The notes beneath the pieces were generated by a model. That model worked only from the letters and a program-made list of their open reading frames with translations, was not told the origin of the DNA and ran no database searches. From the NCBI RefSeq assembly GCF_026790065.1, contig NZ_JALAMO010000007.1:184829-248828 (forward strand): DNA of 64,000 nucleotides, in the 5' to 3' direction. Position 1 is the first letter of the stretch. Each line of letters starts with the position of its first letter. Shown here piece by piece: positions 1-8,259 of this stretch. The stretch comes from Bacillus sp. N13C7 (GTDB lineage Bacteria; Bacillota; Bacilli; Bacillales; Bacillaceae). A program made the translations under genes and the position numbers.

Positions 1-1
1 A

Positions 2-1264
2 GCTTCAGGCCTTGCGCCGGGCCGTTACGCCTTTGTTGAAACAAAAGCGCCAGCCGGTTATGTGCTAAACACGGAGAAAAAAGAGTTTACCATTTCTGAA
101 TCAGCAACAGGAAAGCCAAAATCCGCGAATGCCGGGATCGTCATGAACTATCAAGGATCGGTTCAGCTGACGAAAGAAGATCAAGATGGAAAAGGCTTAG
201 CAGGCGCGGTATTCAAAATCACTGACAGCAATGGGGAAACAGTGAGAGATGATCTAGTCTCAAAAGAAGACGGCAAAATTGAAGTTGACGGGTTAGCGCC
301 GGGAAGCTATCAATTTGTTGAAAAACAGGCGCCAGATGAATATCTTTTATCCGAAAAACCAGTGTCATTCACCATTAAAGCTGAAGATGGCGGCAAACCT
401 GAACAAGTGAAAGTGACAGCAGTTAATACGAAGAACCTTGTCGTTCTCACCAAAGTGGATCAGCAAGATAAAAATAAAGTTCTGCAAGGCGCGGAGTTCA
501 ATCTGACAGACGCCAACGGAAAAGTGCTGAAATCCGGCTTGACTACCGATGAAAAAGGACAGATTACGGTTCACGGCCTCAAAGCTGGCGAATATCAGTT
601 TGTCGAAATAAAAGCGCCTAAGGATTATCATTTGGATCAAACACCTATATCATTCAAGATCACAAATACTGACACGAAGCCAGTCAAAATCACCGCGGAA
701 AACATATTGGCACCAGGTGACGTGAAAGTGACGAAAGTGGATCAAGACGATAAAACGACAGTTTTGGAGGGCGCTGAATTCAAGTTAGTGGACGCAAGCG
801 GCAAGCCTGTAAAAACTGACGGCTATGGAAAAGAGCTGCCTGAACTCTGGAAAACGGATAAACAGGGCCAGTTCACAGTAAACGGGCTTGCGCCGGGAAG
901 CTATCAATTGATTGAAACAAAGGCACCAGAAGGTTACAAACTGGATGAAACACCGATTGAATTCACAATAGAAAAAGGACAGCCAAAAGCTGTCGAGATC
1001 GTGATTTCTAATCAGAAAGTAAAAACGCCACCAACACCTGACAAACCTGATAAACCTGCGCCGGGTGGAGACATGAAGGATGACGGAGATCACTCGAAAA
1101 CCAATGGTACAGATGGCAGCTCGAATGGTCAGCCGAACACAGATAAAACCCTTCCGAAAACCGGAGATACAGACAGCATGCTGACAGCCATGATTGGTAT
1201 TCTGCTGCTTATGGCAGGCGGAGGCTTAGCCGTTGCCTCAAGAAAGAAGCAAAGAAAAGGATAA
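2..1264 (+). CDS. LPXTG-anchored surface protein with SpaA-like repeats (5' end outside window)
   Basis: The reading frame is open from base 2, so only the C-terminal part of a larger protein is present. It shows the end of one SpaA/prealbumin-like repeat (GLAPGRYAFVETKAPAGY), then three further complete repeats of about 90 residues. Each begins with a V.LTKVDQ-type strand and ends with a GLAPGSYQFVE.KAP..Y motif, as in Gram-positive pilin and adhesin stalks. A Pro/Asp/Gly-rich spacer follows, then the sorting signal LPKTGD, a hydrophobic helix and a basic RKKQRKG tail. It is therefore a wall-anchored adhesin or stalk protein; any ligand-binding head would lie upstream of the window. The sortase gene directly downstream is the obvious partner. 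Strain 168 has no comparable gene here as far as I recall, so it is probably accessory. Function beyond surface display is inference. Confidence 0.9.
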   Translation, partial: ASGLAPGRYAFVETKAPAGYVLNTEKKEFTISESATGKPKSANAGIVMNYQGSVQLTKEDQDGKGLAGAVFKITDSNGETVRDDLVSKEDGKIEVDGLAPGSYQFVEKQAPDEYLLSEKPVSFTIKAEDGGKPEQVKVTAVNTKNLVVLTKVDQQDKNKVLQGAEFNLTDANGKVLKSGLTTDEKGQITVHGLKAGEYQFVEIKAPKDYHLDQTPISFKITNTDTKPVKITAENILAPGDVKVTKVDQDDKTTVLEGAEFKLVDASGKPVKTDGYGKELPELWKTDKQGQFTVNGLAPGSYQLIETKAPEGYKLDETPIEFTIEKGQPKAVEIVISNQKVKTPPTPDKPDKPAPGGDMKDDGDHSKTNGTDGSSNGQPNTDKTLPKTGDTDSMLTAMIGILLLMAGGGLAVASRKKQRKG

Positions 1265-1272
1265 ATATGAAG

Positions 1273-1309
1273 GCACCTGATCATTGAAGAACCGATCAGG
1301 TGCTTTTTT
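1273..1309 (+). terminator. Rho-independent terminator after the LPXTG protein
   Basis: A perfect 10-bp inverted repeat (GCACCTGATC / GATCAGGTGC) with an 11-base loop is followed by seven Ts. Confidence 0.9.
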
Positions 1310-1358
1310 AAAAGTGCTACGCTTATTTTTGAGAAGCATAAGAAAGGAATTTTTTTGC

Positions 1359-1997
1359 ATGTACAAGAAAATGATCATGACGGTGTTCATTCTTTTCGGA
1401 CTGCTGCTGATCTCTTCTCCTTATATCAAAGGGGGAATCATAGCCTATCTTAGCAAAAGCCAGACTGAGTCGGCATTAACTGTGGAGCAGCTGAAAGAAA
1501 ATAATGAGAAAGAAGCGGTTTTTGAATTTGACTCCATCCAGCCGCCTGATTTGATGGAAGCAATAAAGGCTGGCTTTGATCACGATCAGAAAACGATCAT
1601 CGGGCGGATCACCATTAAAAGTATCGGTCTGGAGCTTCCGATCCTAAAAGGCACTACCAACGACAATCTTTTGATCGGGGCGGCAACAATGCGCCCGGAT
1701 CAGAAAATGGGCGAGGGAAATTATCCGTTGGCGGGCCATCATCTGAAGCAAAAGAGCCTTTTGTTCGGACCTCTGGAAAACATAAAAACAGGTGCCCAAA
1801 TTGTTATCACTGATTTTAAAAAGGATTATATCTTTTCTGTGACATCGAAAGACATCATATCGGAGATGGATGCTGAGGTAATTGAGGAGACAAACAAAAA
1901 GGAGATTACGTTAATCACATGTGACAAGGCGGTCAAAACCGAAGGGCGTCTCGTTGTTAAAGGGAAATTGGTTGATTCCTTTGGCCATACAAATTAA
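1359..1997 (+). CDS. Class A sortase, full length
   Basis: A 212-residue transpeptidase that would cleave LPXTG signals and attach the protein to the wall peptide. Residues 6-22 form an N-terminal signal anchor. The catalytic domain covers about 80-205 with His127 in LAGHHLKQK, Cys188 in TLITCDKA and Arg197 in GRLVVKGKL, the triad of class A sortases; the motif around the His is like Listeria/Staphylococcus SrtA. An earlier TTG in frame (1284) lies inside the preceding terminator, so the ATG at 1359 with AGAAAGGA upstream is preferred. The gene occupies the position of ywpE, which in strain 168 is a short remnant of about 102 residues; here all catalytic residues are kept. It is distinct from the SrtD/YhcS system, which recognises LPDTS-type signals. 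The partner is most likely the LPKTG protein just upstream. Confidence 0.92.
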   Translation: MYKKMIMTVFILFGLLLISSPYIKGGIIAYLSKSQTESALTVEQLKENNEKEAVFEFDSIQPPDLMEAIKAGFDHDQKTIIGRITIKSIGLELPILKGTTNDNLLIGAATMRPDQKMGEGNYPLAGHHLKQKSLLFGPLENIKTGAQIVITDFKKDYIFSVTSKDIISEMDAEVIEETNKKEITLITCDKAVKTEGRLVVKGKLVDSFGHTN

Positions 1998-2028
1998 AAA
2001 TGCAAGAGTGAAAGCACGAAAATAAAAG

Positions 2029-2054
2029 CTGCCGTTCAAAACGGCAGTTTTTTT
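2029..2054 (+). terminator. Terminator after sortase
   Basis: CTGCCGTT and AACGGCAG form an 8-bp stem with a three-base loop, followed by a run of Ts. Confidence 0.88.
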
Positions 2055-2114
2055 AATGCAGAATATATTTTGAGGCTCTTCGCTTCTGAGCCGGTTCTCT
2101 CGGAAAAATGTCCC

Positions 2115-2525
2115 CTATATTTTTTGCTTAAACGCCTCAATCAGTTTTGTTCCTGTATAGCCCTCTTTTACAAGAGACTCCAGAATGGTCTCAGTGCCTT
2201 GCTGTTTTCTAGTGACCATTTGTCCGTAGATTAAAACCTGTATGCTTTCTTCCAGCTTGACAATATTTTTCACTGCCGCTGTCAGCTGGGCGGGGCGGTT
2301 GCTTTTTTTCGTGATCGTTACAAATACTTTGGCTTCAGTTTGGCTGTTCTGAAGCTGTTCAAAAAAAGACAGGTGTTCTGTCGGTACAAGCGCTTCGATC
2401 AGCCAGTGATTTTCACCGTCTTCTTTATTTATAATCAGTCCGTCAATAAGGGGAAACTGTTCAATTGATTTCTCTTCCTTGTCCACTCGTTCCACATTCA
2501 AGTCAACCAGTTTGAAGGTTTTCAT
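2115..2525 (-). CDS. ywpF: YwpF-like protein of unknown function
   Basis: A 136-residue protein beginning MKTFKLVDLNVER, equal in length to B. subtilis YwpF. The open frame extends 27 codons further upstream, but the ATG at 2525 has a GGGGTG ribosome binding site at proper distance and starts the conserved sequence. There is no signal peptide or membrane segment; the composition is that of a soluble cytoplasmic protein. It is transcribed divergently from ywpG. Known in the family as a protein of unknown function (an association with envelope stress regulons has been proposed; not visible here). Confidence 0.85.
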   Translation of the reverse strand: MKTFKLVDLNVERVDKEEKSIEQFPLIDGLIINKEDGENHWLIEALVPTEHLSFFEQLQNSQTEAKVFVTITKKSNRPAQLTAAVKNIVKLEESIQVLIYGQMVTRKQQGTETILESLVKEGYTGTKLIEAFKQKI

Positions 2526-2569
2526 TTCTTTTCTCACCCCGATTACTTCCAAAGATTTCTTGCCTTCCA

Positions 2570-2578
2570 TTATAACAT
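2570..2578 (-). promoter_or_regulatory. Extended -10 promoter candidate for ywpF
   Basis: On the minus strand TGTTATAATGG gives a perfect TATAAT with a TG one base upstream (TGnTATAAT), about 45 bases before the ywpF start. No good -35 is seen. Confidence 0.45.
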
Positions 2579-2701
2579 AAACGTTTTCTAGGAAAAAATG
2601 CTGCAATGCTGGGGCTAAAGAATTTTGTATTAGCGAAACATTTAATAATTTCTATTTTTTCATTATACTGTAACTGACTATGGATTACGGAGAGATGTGG
2701 T

Positions 2702-3085
2702 ATGAATCAATTTCGTTTAAAAGAAATCTATATTGACGGCACTCCTTCTGAAAACCGTTTGATTCAAAAGGATGAAGCATATATATTAAGCCGTAAAGAA
2801 GTGTTTGAGGTTCATTTGAACAAAAAAGGGAGGATGAGTTTTTTATACGAAACACACGATGGCATGGAGCAGTATAAAATTGAGGTGTCATTGCCGGAAA
2901 AAAAATTGAGCTTTCAGTGGTTTGCATGGGATGGCTCTTCCTATGTGTGTATGAATACGCAAAATTGGCTGACAAAGCAAATCTTTTTCCGGTTTTTAAA
3001 AAGCACATATTTCTTTAAAGGGAAAAAACAAAAGATGTTTTTAGCTGAAGGAAAAATGAAAACGAAGGATAAAAACAGAGGCTGA
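2702..3085 (+). CDS. ywpG: YwpG, small conserved protein
   Basis: A 127-residue soluble protein (MNQFRLKEIYIDGTPSENR...) with GGAGA nine bases before the ATG. Length and sequence agree with B. subtilis YwpG. It lacks transmembrane segments and recognisable catalytic motifs; the C-terminus is strongly basic (KKQK...KTKDKNRG). YwpG has been reported to associate with the dynamin-like membrane protein DynA, but nothing in the sequence itself shows a function. It is followed after 76 bases by ssbB. Confidence 0.83.
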   Translation: MNQFRLKEIYIDGTPSENRLIQKDEAYILSRKEVFEVHLNKKGRMSFLYETHDGMEQYKIEVSLPEKKLSFQWFAWDGSSYVCMNTQNWLTKQIFFRFLKSTYFFKGKKQKMFLAEGKMKTKDKNRG

Positions 3086-3161
3086 AAGCCATTTTTAAGC
3101 GTTTTTCTTTTCTCATTGCATCATCTACAATACTTATAACCGCAAGGAGAGGAGGAATCGC

Positions 3162-3503
3162 ATGTTCAATCAGGTCATGCTTGTCGGACGTCTTACAAAA
3201 GATCCTGAGCTTCGCTACACTTCCGCCGGTGCGGCAGTTGCACACGTTACGCTCGCGGTAAACCGCAGCTTCAAAAACGCTTCAGGTGAAATTGAGGCTG
3301 ATTACGTCAATTGCACGCTTTGGAGAAAAACAGCTGAAAACACGGCGCTGTATTGCCAAAAAGGTTCTCTCGTCGGTGTAAGCGGACGGATCCAGACACG
3401 AAGCTATGAAAACGCAGAGGGCGTTAACGTGTATGTAACCGAAGTGCTGGCAGATACTGTTCGTTTTATGGACACTAAACCCCGGGAAAAAGCTGCCGAT
3501 TGA
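3162..3503 (+). CDS. ssbB: Competence-related single-stranded DNA-binding protein SsbB
   Basis: A 113-residue single OB-fold SSB starting [20 protein letters not shown], with a very strong AAGGAGAGGAGG ribosome binding site. It ends soon after the OB fold and has no acidic C-terminal interaction tail, which is what separates SsbB (YwpH) from the essential SsbA. In B. subtilis it coats incoming single-stranded DNA during transformation and is under ComK. AT-rich A/T tracts lie upstream (3071-3110; one AAA-N5-TTTT-like box at about 3083), but I could not place a clean pair of ComK boxes. Function is well established for the family. Confidence 0.95.
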   Translation: MFNQVMLVGRLTKDPELRYTSAGAAVAHVTLAVNRSFKNASGEIEADYVNCTLWRKTAENTALYCQKGSLVGVSGRIQTRSYENAEGVNVYVTEVLADTVRFMDTKPREKAAD

Positions 3504-3577
3504 TCCCTCTGCTCCTCCCCGTTTCTATCCCATCCATTCATGATTAATCGGATCCCCGCATCATCCCCTCAACATTG

Positions 3578-3605
3578 ACCAGTCGACCAGACTGGTTTTT
3601 CTTTT
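3578..3605 (+). terminator. Terminator after ssbB
   Basis: ACCAGT / ACTGGT stem with a seven-base loop followed by TTTTTCTTTTT, between ssbB and glcR. Confidence 0.75.
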
Positions 3606-3722
3606 TAGGAAAAATTGGTTCTTAAGATGCATTTTCGCTTAAAACCACTTAATAATGTTGATTGTAATTGAGTAAAAACTTATAATTACTTAAAGATGAA
3701 TGCTAAGAAAAGGAATGAGGGC

Positions 3723-4499
3723 GTGTACCAAGAAGAAAGATTAGTAGCGATTTTGGATTTTTTAAAACAGCATAACCGAATTACAACGGAGCAAATCTGT
3801 ACGCTCCTTCAAGTATCAAGGGATACAGCGAGACGGGATCTCGTGAAGCTGGAGGAACAGAATGCCATCATTCGCACAAGGGGCGGGGCCATTTTGCCGA
3901 CTGTGCATCAGAAAATTCAAAACTACTCTGGCCGCCTGAAAACAGTATCAGAAGAAAAAAACAAGATCGGCAGGCTTGCCGCATCGCTCATACATGATGG
4001 TGACCGTGTGATTTTAGACGCCTCTACAACTGTTCAGGCATGTGCAAAGCATTTGAATGCGGGTGATTGTACGATAATCACCAACTCGATTAATCTTGCG
4101 GACGTGCTGTCCGATAAAGAGGGAATTGAAATCTATCTGCTCGGAGGCAAGCTGGAAAAGGAGCACCGTTTTCTGTACGGCGCCTCTGTGATTGAAAAGC
4201 TCTCAAGCTACCACGTCGATAAAGCGCTCATCGGTGTAGTGGGCATTTCTGAGCATGGCATTACGATTGCGCATGAAGAAGATGGAATGGTCAAACGAAA
4301 AATGATTCAGCAGGCAAAGCAAGTGATCGCGCTTGCAGATCATTCGAAGCTAGGAAGCACCAGTTTTTATCAATATGCGGAGCTGAGCGAAATCGATCTG
4401 TTGATCACAGACAGGCTGCCGAGTCAGGGGTTTTGTGACTTGCTTGACCGTAACGGTGTAGAACTTCTTGTGACAGAGCAGGATGAAGGAAAGGGCTGA
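3723..4499 (+). CDS. glcR: DeoR-family transcriptional repressor GlcR
   Basis: A 258-residue DeoR/GlpR-type regulator. Residues 5-60 carry the winged HTH (ERLVAILDFLKQHNRITTEQICTLL...SRDTARRDLVKLEE), followed by a DeoRC sugar-phosphate isomerase-like sensor domain with the LLGGKLEKEHRFLYG and ADHSKLG motifs. The frame opens at an ATG (3696), but the GTG at 3723 is preceded by AAGGAATGAGGG and gives the length of B. subtilis GlcR (YwpI). The B. subtilis protein is linked to glucose/carbon repression. It is followed by the phosphatase gene ywpJ with only five bases between, so the two form an operon and the phosphatase may act on the sugar phosphate sensed by GlcR (inference). Confidence 0.92.
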   Translation: MYQEERLVAILDFLKQHNRITTEQICTLLQVSRDTARRDLVKLEEQNAIIRTRGGAILPTVHQKIQNYSGRLKTVSEEKNKIGRLAASLIHDGDRVILDASTTVQACAKHLNAGDCTIITNSINLADVLSDKEGIEIYLLGGKLEKEHRFLYGASVIEKLSSYHVDKALIGVVGISEHGITIAHEEDGMVKRKMIQQAKQVIALADHSKLGSTSFYQYAELSEIDLLITDRLPSQGFCDLLDRNGVELLVTEQDEGKG

Positions 4500-4504
4500 C
4501 AAAC

Positions 4505-5362
4505 GTGAAATTAATTGCGATTGACTTAGATGGAACCTTACTCAACAGCAAGCATCAGGTAAGCTTGGAAAATGAAAGCGCACTGCGGCAGGCACAGCTG
4601 GACGGCATTGAAGTGGTGGTGTCTACTGGACGCGCTCATTTTGACGTCGAATCGATCTTTAAGCCGCTCGGAATCAAAACGTGGGTCATCAGCGCAAACG
4701 GCGCCGTTATTCACGATCCTGACGGCAGGCTTTATCATCAGGAAACCATTGAAAAACAACAGGCCTATGACATTCTCTCATGGCTTGAGTCGGAAAACTA
4801 TTACTACGAGGTATTCACAGGTTCAGCCATTTATACGCCGCAAAACGGGAGAGAACTTCTTGATGTTGAGCTGGACCGATTTAAGAGTGCGAATCCGGAC
4901 GCGGATCTTTCCGTGCTGATGCAGGCGGCCGAGGTGCAATACAGCCAATCCGGTTTTGCTTACATTGGCTCGTTTCAAGAACTGTTTGAGTCCGATCAGG
5001 AGATCGACTTTTATAATATTCTCGGCTTTTCCTTCTTCAAAGAGAAGCTTGAGGCAGGCTGGAAAAGATATGAGCATGCTGAAGATTTGACGCTTGTCAG
5101 TTCTGCTGAGCACAACTTTGAGCTTTCTTCCCGCAAAGCTTCTAAGGGGCAGGCGCTGAAGAGGCTTGCGGAACGGCTGAATATTCCGATCGAAGAAACC
5201 GCAGCTGTGGGTGACAGCTTAAATGACAAATCAATGCTGGAGGCTGCGGGCAAGGGTGTAGCGATGGGCAATGCGCGGGAAGATATCAAAGCGATGGCCG
5301 ACGCTGTCACCTTGACCAATGACGAACACGGCGTCGCCTATATGATTAAGAATTTGCTGTAG
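4505..5362 (+). CDS. ywpJ: HAD superfamily (Cof-type) phosphatase YwpJ
   Basis: A 285-residue HAD-IIB phosphatase with motif I DLDGTLLNS (nucleophile Asp8, Asp10), motif II VSTGR, and the C-terminal motifs KASKGQALKRL and GDSLNDKSML. GTG start with GGAAAGGG upstream. It is cotranscribed with glcR. Family members hydrolyse phosphosugars, FMN and PLP; YwpJ has been described as a promiscuous phosphatase. It has a close paralog in this same window, ywtE (45332-46192), with the same first 13 residues. Confidence 0.9.
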   Translation: MKLIAIDLDGTLLNSKHQVSLENESALRQAQLDGIEVVVSTGRAHFDVESIFKPLGIKTWVISANGAVIHDPDGRLYHQETIEKQQAYDILSWLESENYYYEVFTGSAIYTPQNGRELLDVELDRFKSANPDADLSVLMQAAEVQYSQSGFAYIGSFQELFESDQEIDFYNILGFSFFKEKLEAGWKRYEHAEDLTLVSSAEHNFELSSRKASKGQALKRLAERLNIPIEETAAVGDSLNDKSMLEAAGKGVAMGNAREDIKAMADAVTLTNDEHGVAYMIKNLL

Positions 5363-5451
5363 GTTTATATGCTGCACCAAAAGTGTATCCTGTTGATAAC
5401 CGGCGTAACGGATTCTTTGGGAAATTCGGCGTGACGGCTATGAACGGAAAA

Positions 5452-5484
5452 AAGCTGGCTCTTTTAGGAGCCAGCTTTTTTTAT
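5452..5484. terminator. Bidirectional terminator between ywpJ and ywqA
   Basis: AAGCTGGCTC / GAGCCAGCTT stem flanked by A-run and T-run, serving both convergent genes. Confidence 0.9.
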
Positions 5485-5490
5485 AGTTAA

Positions 5491-8259
5491 TTATTGCGCT
5501 GAGGCGCTCAATGTAAATAATTCTTCGAGTTCTTGTGTGGAAAGCTCGGTAATCCAGTTTTCACTTTGGATAATTTGATCGTTCAGCGTTTGCTTCGATT
5601 CGAGCATGACATCAATTTTTTCTTCGATTGTTCCCGTCGTAATCATTTTATGCACGTGGACAAAGCGCTCTTGCCCTATGCGGTATGCCCGGTCAGTCGC
5701 TTGATTTTCAACCGCTGGGTTCCACCATCTGTCATAATGGATGACGTGATTGGCAGCGGTCAAATTAAGCCCGGTGCCTCCAGCTTTGAGTGAAAGAATC
5801 AGTGTCGGGTATTCTTTCTTCTGAAATTTTTCTACGAGTGTATCCCGCTCTTGCTTGGAGAGACTCCCGTTTAAAAATTGCACAGGTTCACCAAACGTTT
5901 TTTCAAGCAGCCGCTTCATCATGTTCCCCATCTGAATGTATTGCGTGAAAATGAGGCAGCTTTCGTTTTGGGCGCGGATCGCTGTCATGAGCTCAAGCAG
6001 TTTTTCGAGCTTGACCGATCTGCCGGCCAGCAGTTCGGTTTGATCTTCCTTTAAATAGAGTGCAGGATGATCGCATATTTGCTTGAGCCGTCCGAGCATG
6101 CTGAGAATCAAGGCTTTTCGCTGCATACCGGTCAGTGACGTCATATGGTCAAATGTGTCTTTGACAAGCTGCTCATAAAGTGATGCCTGTTCGGCTGACA
6201 GCGGGATAAATTCTTTTTCTTCCAGCTTCTCAGGAAGGTTGAGCGCGACCTCCTCATCCCGTTTCGTCCGCCGGAGAAGGAACGGCCGAATTAATTGCTG
6301 GAGCTGTCCGATTCTCTTTTCGTCCCGGTCTTTTTCGATCGGCAGCACATAGCGTTTATGGAAACCTGTCAGACTGCCAAGGTAGCCTTTATTCATGAAG
6401 TCAAAAATGGACCACAGCTCCGTTAAGCGGTTTTCCATCGGCGTGCCGCTTAGCGCGATATGGTGAACCCCTTTAAGCTTTCTGATGGCGCGTGATTGCT
6501 TCGTATGCGCGTTTTTAATATTTTGCGCTTCATCAAGGCAGATCGTGCTCCACGTCACAGAAGACAGCTCTTCCGAATCGGCATGCGACAGTCCGTATGA
6601 AGTGAGTACCACATCTGCGTTTTCATAATGCGCTTTGAAATCATCACCCTTTGGACGGCGCGGCCCATAGTGGAGAGCGACAGACAGACCAGGGGCAAAG
6701 GTTTGAAGCTCTCGCTGCCAGTTGCCGAGTACAGATGTCGGCGCGATAATCAAATTCGGCGTTTTTTGCCGGCCGCTTTCCTTCACGTGAAGGAAATAGG
6801 CGATCATTTGAATTGTTTTTCCAAGCCCCATATCATCAGCCAGACAGGCGCCAAAACCGCTTTCCCTTAGAAACAGCAGCCAGTTCATGCCGTATTTCTG
6901 ATAAGGGCGGAGCGTTCCTTTGAAAGAAGGACTGACTTCGTGCTCCGGCAGATTTTCCGCGGCAGTGAGCTTCCGGATCAGTGACCTGAGCTGTTTGGAC
7001 AGATCAAATTGAATGCCGGCAAAAGCGGTTGTATCAATCAGATCTGCGTCTTCTGGCCCGCCTTCCTGCTGATCCATTAGTTCGCGGGCCAGAATATCAG
7101 ACATGTGGAGTCCTTCTGATTCCGCTTTTTCCATCAGGCGCTTCATCTGTTTGATAAACTGCGGATCGATTTTTACCCATTGTCCGCGGATATTAACGAG
7201 GCGCCTGTTGTTGGCGACGAGCTCATTAAATTCAGCCTCAGTCAGCTCAATTCCATTTGTCGCAAACCGCCAATTGAAATCGAGCAGCGCATTCATGCCG
7301 ACAAATGACTCGCCGCGCGGAGCGGACGACACCTTTGCCTTCAGCATCATGTTGCTGTCTCTGACAATCTGCCACCAGGAAGGGAGGAGAATTTCAACGC
7401 CCATATCGACAAGCGTCTCACTCGCTTCTGACAGGAAGATCCAGGCTTCTTCCTCGGAAATCAGCGTTGTGCCGGAATCAAATGACAGCCATGGAACCGT
7501 TCTGTGAAAGCGGTCCTGCTCACGCGCGATTTTATCGCTGTATGCCTGCCACGATTTTTTGAGGCTCTTCAGTCCGTCAAAGAATTCTACAGCGCCGCTC
7601 TTTTTATCCCGTAAAAACAACTCAATTTTCCAATCGTCTCCGTCGAAGTCCGGTTCATTTAAGCGCAGGCCGACTGTAAATGGAGATTGATCGTCAATCC
7701 AGCCGATCCCTTCAAGAAAATCCGTTTCATCGAGAAAATGTCCGCGGAATGTCGTGACCGCAGGCGATTTCTCCTTGATGTGTTCCCATTTCTCCCGCAG
7801 GTCATCGTCATATTGGATGTAATCCTGCACGGCAGCGGAAAACCAATCCGCGGTAAAGCCATCCAGTATATTGTCGCGGTCCTTCCAGCGAAAAACCCCG
7901 TTTGTCCACGCTTCATAGTCAGGCAGAAAATCGCCGTCCGCGATAAATTCATAGATGGTCGATGCCGCCTCGATCAGCGGCTCCGTTTCTTCTGTAAGCT
8001 GCACGGAGCTGAATGAGTTGAACGAGTTTTTGCCGAGAAGCTCTACAGTCATCCATGGAGAAAGCAAAACAGCGGTTGTCCCGATGAAGCTGACATCCTC
8101 AAGAAAGGTTCCGTAAAATGAGGATTCGTGCCATTGGAACAAATGCTTTTTCATGTGGCTGTAGGGAAGAGGCTGCTCATTCTCATCAAAGGCTGAGAGT
8201 GTAAATGATCCATCTTCCATTTGTTCGACGTGAATGAGAATTTCTTTAAGACTCGCCAT
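5491..8259 (-). CDS. ywqA: SNF2-family helicase/ATPase YwqA
   Basis: A 922-residue bacterial SNF2-type DNA translocase. The N-terminal half is the SNF2-associated region typical of bacterial members. The ATPase core starts around residue 450 with PYQKYGMNWL, Walker A MGLGKT (about 475-480), DEAQ box (about 576), motif III SGTPMENRLTELWS, and the C-terminal helicase domain ends with the ATDRAYRIGQ motif. A TTG one codon upstream is possible, but ATG at 8259 gives the B. subtilis length. The start overlaps the end of ywqB by 14 bases, so translation is probably coupled. SNF2/SWIM pairs of this kind are thought to act in DNA repair or chromatin-like DNA remodelling; the exact role in B. subtilis is not established. 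Confidence 0.93.
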   Translation of the reverse strand: MASLKEILIHVEQMEDGSFTLSAFDENEQPLPYSHMKKHLFQWHESSFYGTFLEDVSFIGTTAVLLSPWMTVELLGKNSFNSFSSVQLTEETEPLIEAASTIYEFIADGDFLPDYEAWTNGVFRWKDRDNILDGFTADWFSAAVQDYIQYDDDLREKWEHIKEKSPAVTTFRGHFLDETDFLEGIGWIDDQSPFTVGLRLNEPDFDGDDWKIELFLRDKKSGAVEFFDGLKSLKKSWQAYSDKIAREQDRFHRTVPWLSFDSGTTLISEEEAWIFLSEASETLVDMGVEILLPSWWQIVRDSNMMLKAKVSSAPRGESFVGMNALLDFNWRFATNGIELTEAEFNELVANNRRLVNIRGQWVKIDPQFIKQMKRLMEKAESEGLHMSDILARELMDQQEGGPEDADLIDTTAFAGIQFDLSKQLRSLIRKLTAAENLPEHEVSPSFKGTLRPYQKYGMNWLLFLRESGFGACLADDMGLGKTIQMIAYFLHVKESGRQKTPNLIIAPTSVLGNWQRELQTFAPGLSVALHYGPRRPKGDDFKAHYENADVVLTSYGLSHADSEELSSVTWSTICLDEAQNIKNAHTKQSRAIRKLKGVHHIALSGTPMENRLTELWSIFDFMNKGYLGSLTGFHKRYVLPIEKDRDEKRIGQLQQLIRPFLLRRTKRDEEVALNLPEKLEEKEFIPLSAEQASLYEQLVKDTFDHMTSLTGMQRKALILSMLGRLKQICDHPALYLKEDQTELLAGRSVKLEKLLELMTAIRAQNESCLIFTQYIQMGNMMKRLLEKTFGEPVQFLNGSLSKQERDTLVEKFQKKEYPTLILSLKAGGTGLNLTAANHVIHYDRWWNPAVENQATDRAYRIGQERFVHVHKMITTGTIEEKIDVMLESKQTLNDQIIQSENWITELSTQELEELFTLSASAQ

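Noticed and set aside
1284-1358. 25-residue N-terminal extension of the sortase
   Set aside because: It would start inside the terminator of the preceding gene and has no ribosome binding site.
3060-3140. ComK box pair and promoter before ssbB
   Set aside because: A/T tracts occur, but I could not fit two AAAA-N5-TTTT boxes with an allowed spacing, nor a consensus -35/-10 pair.
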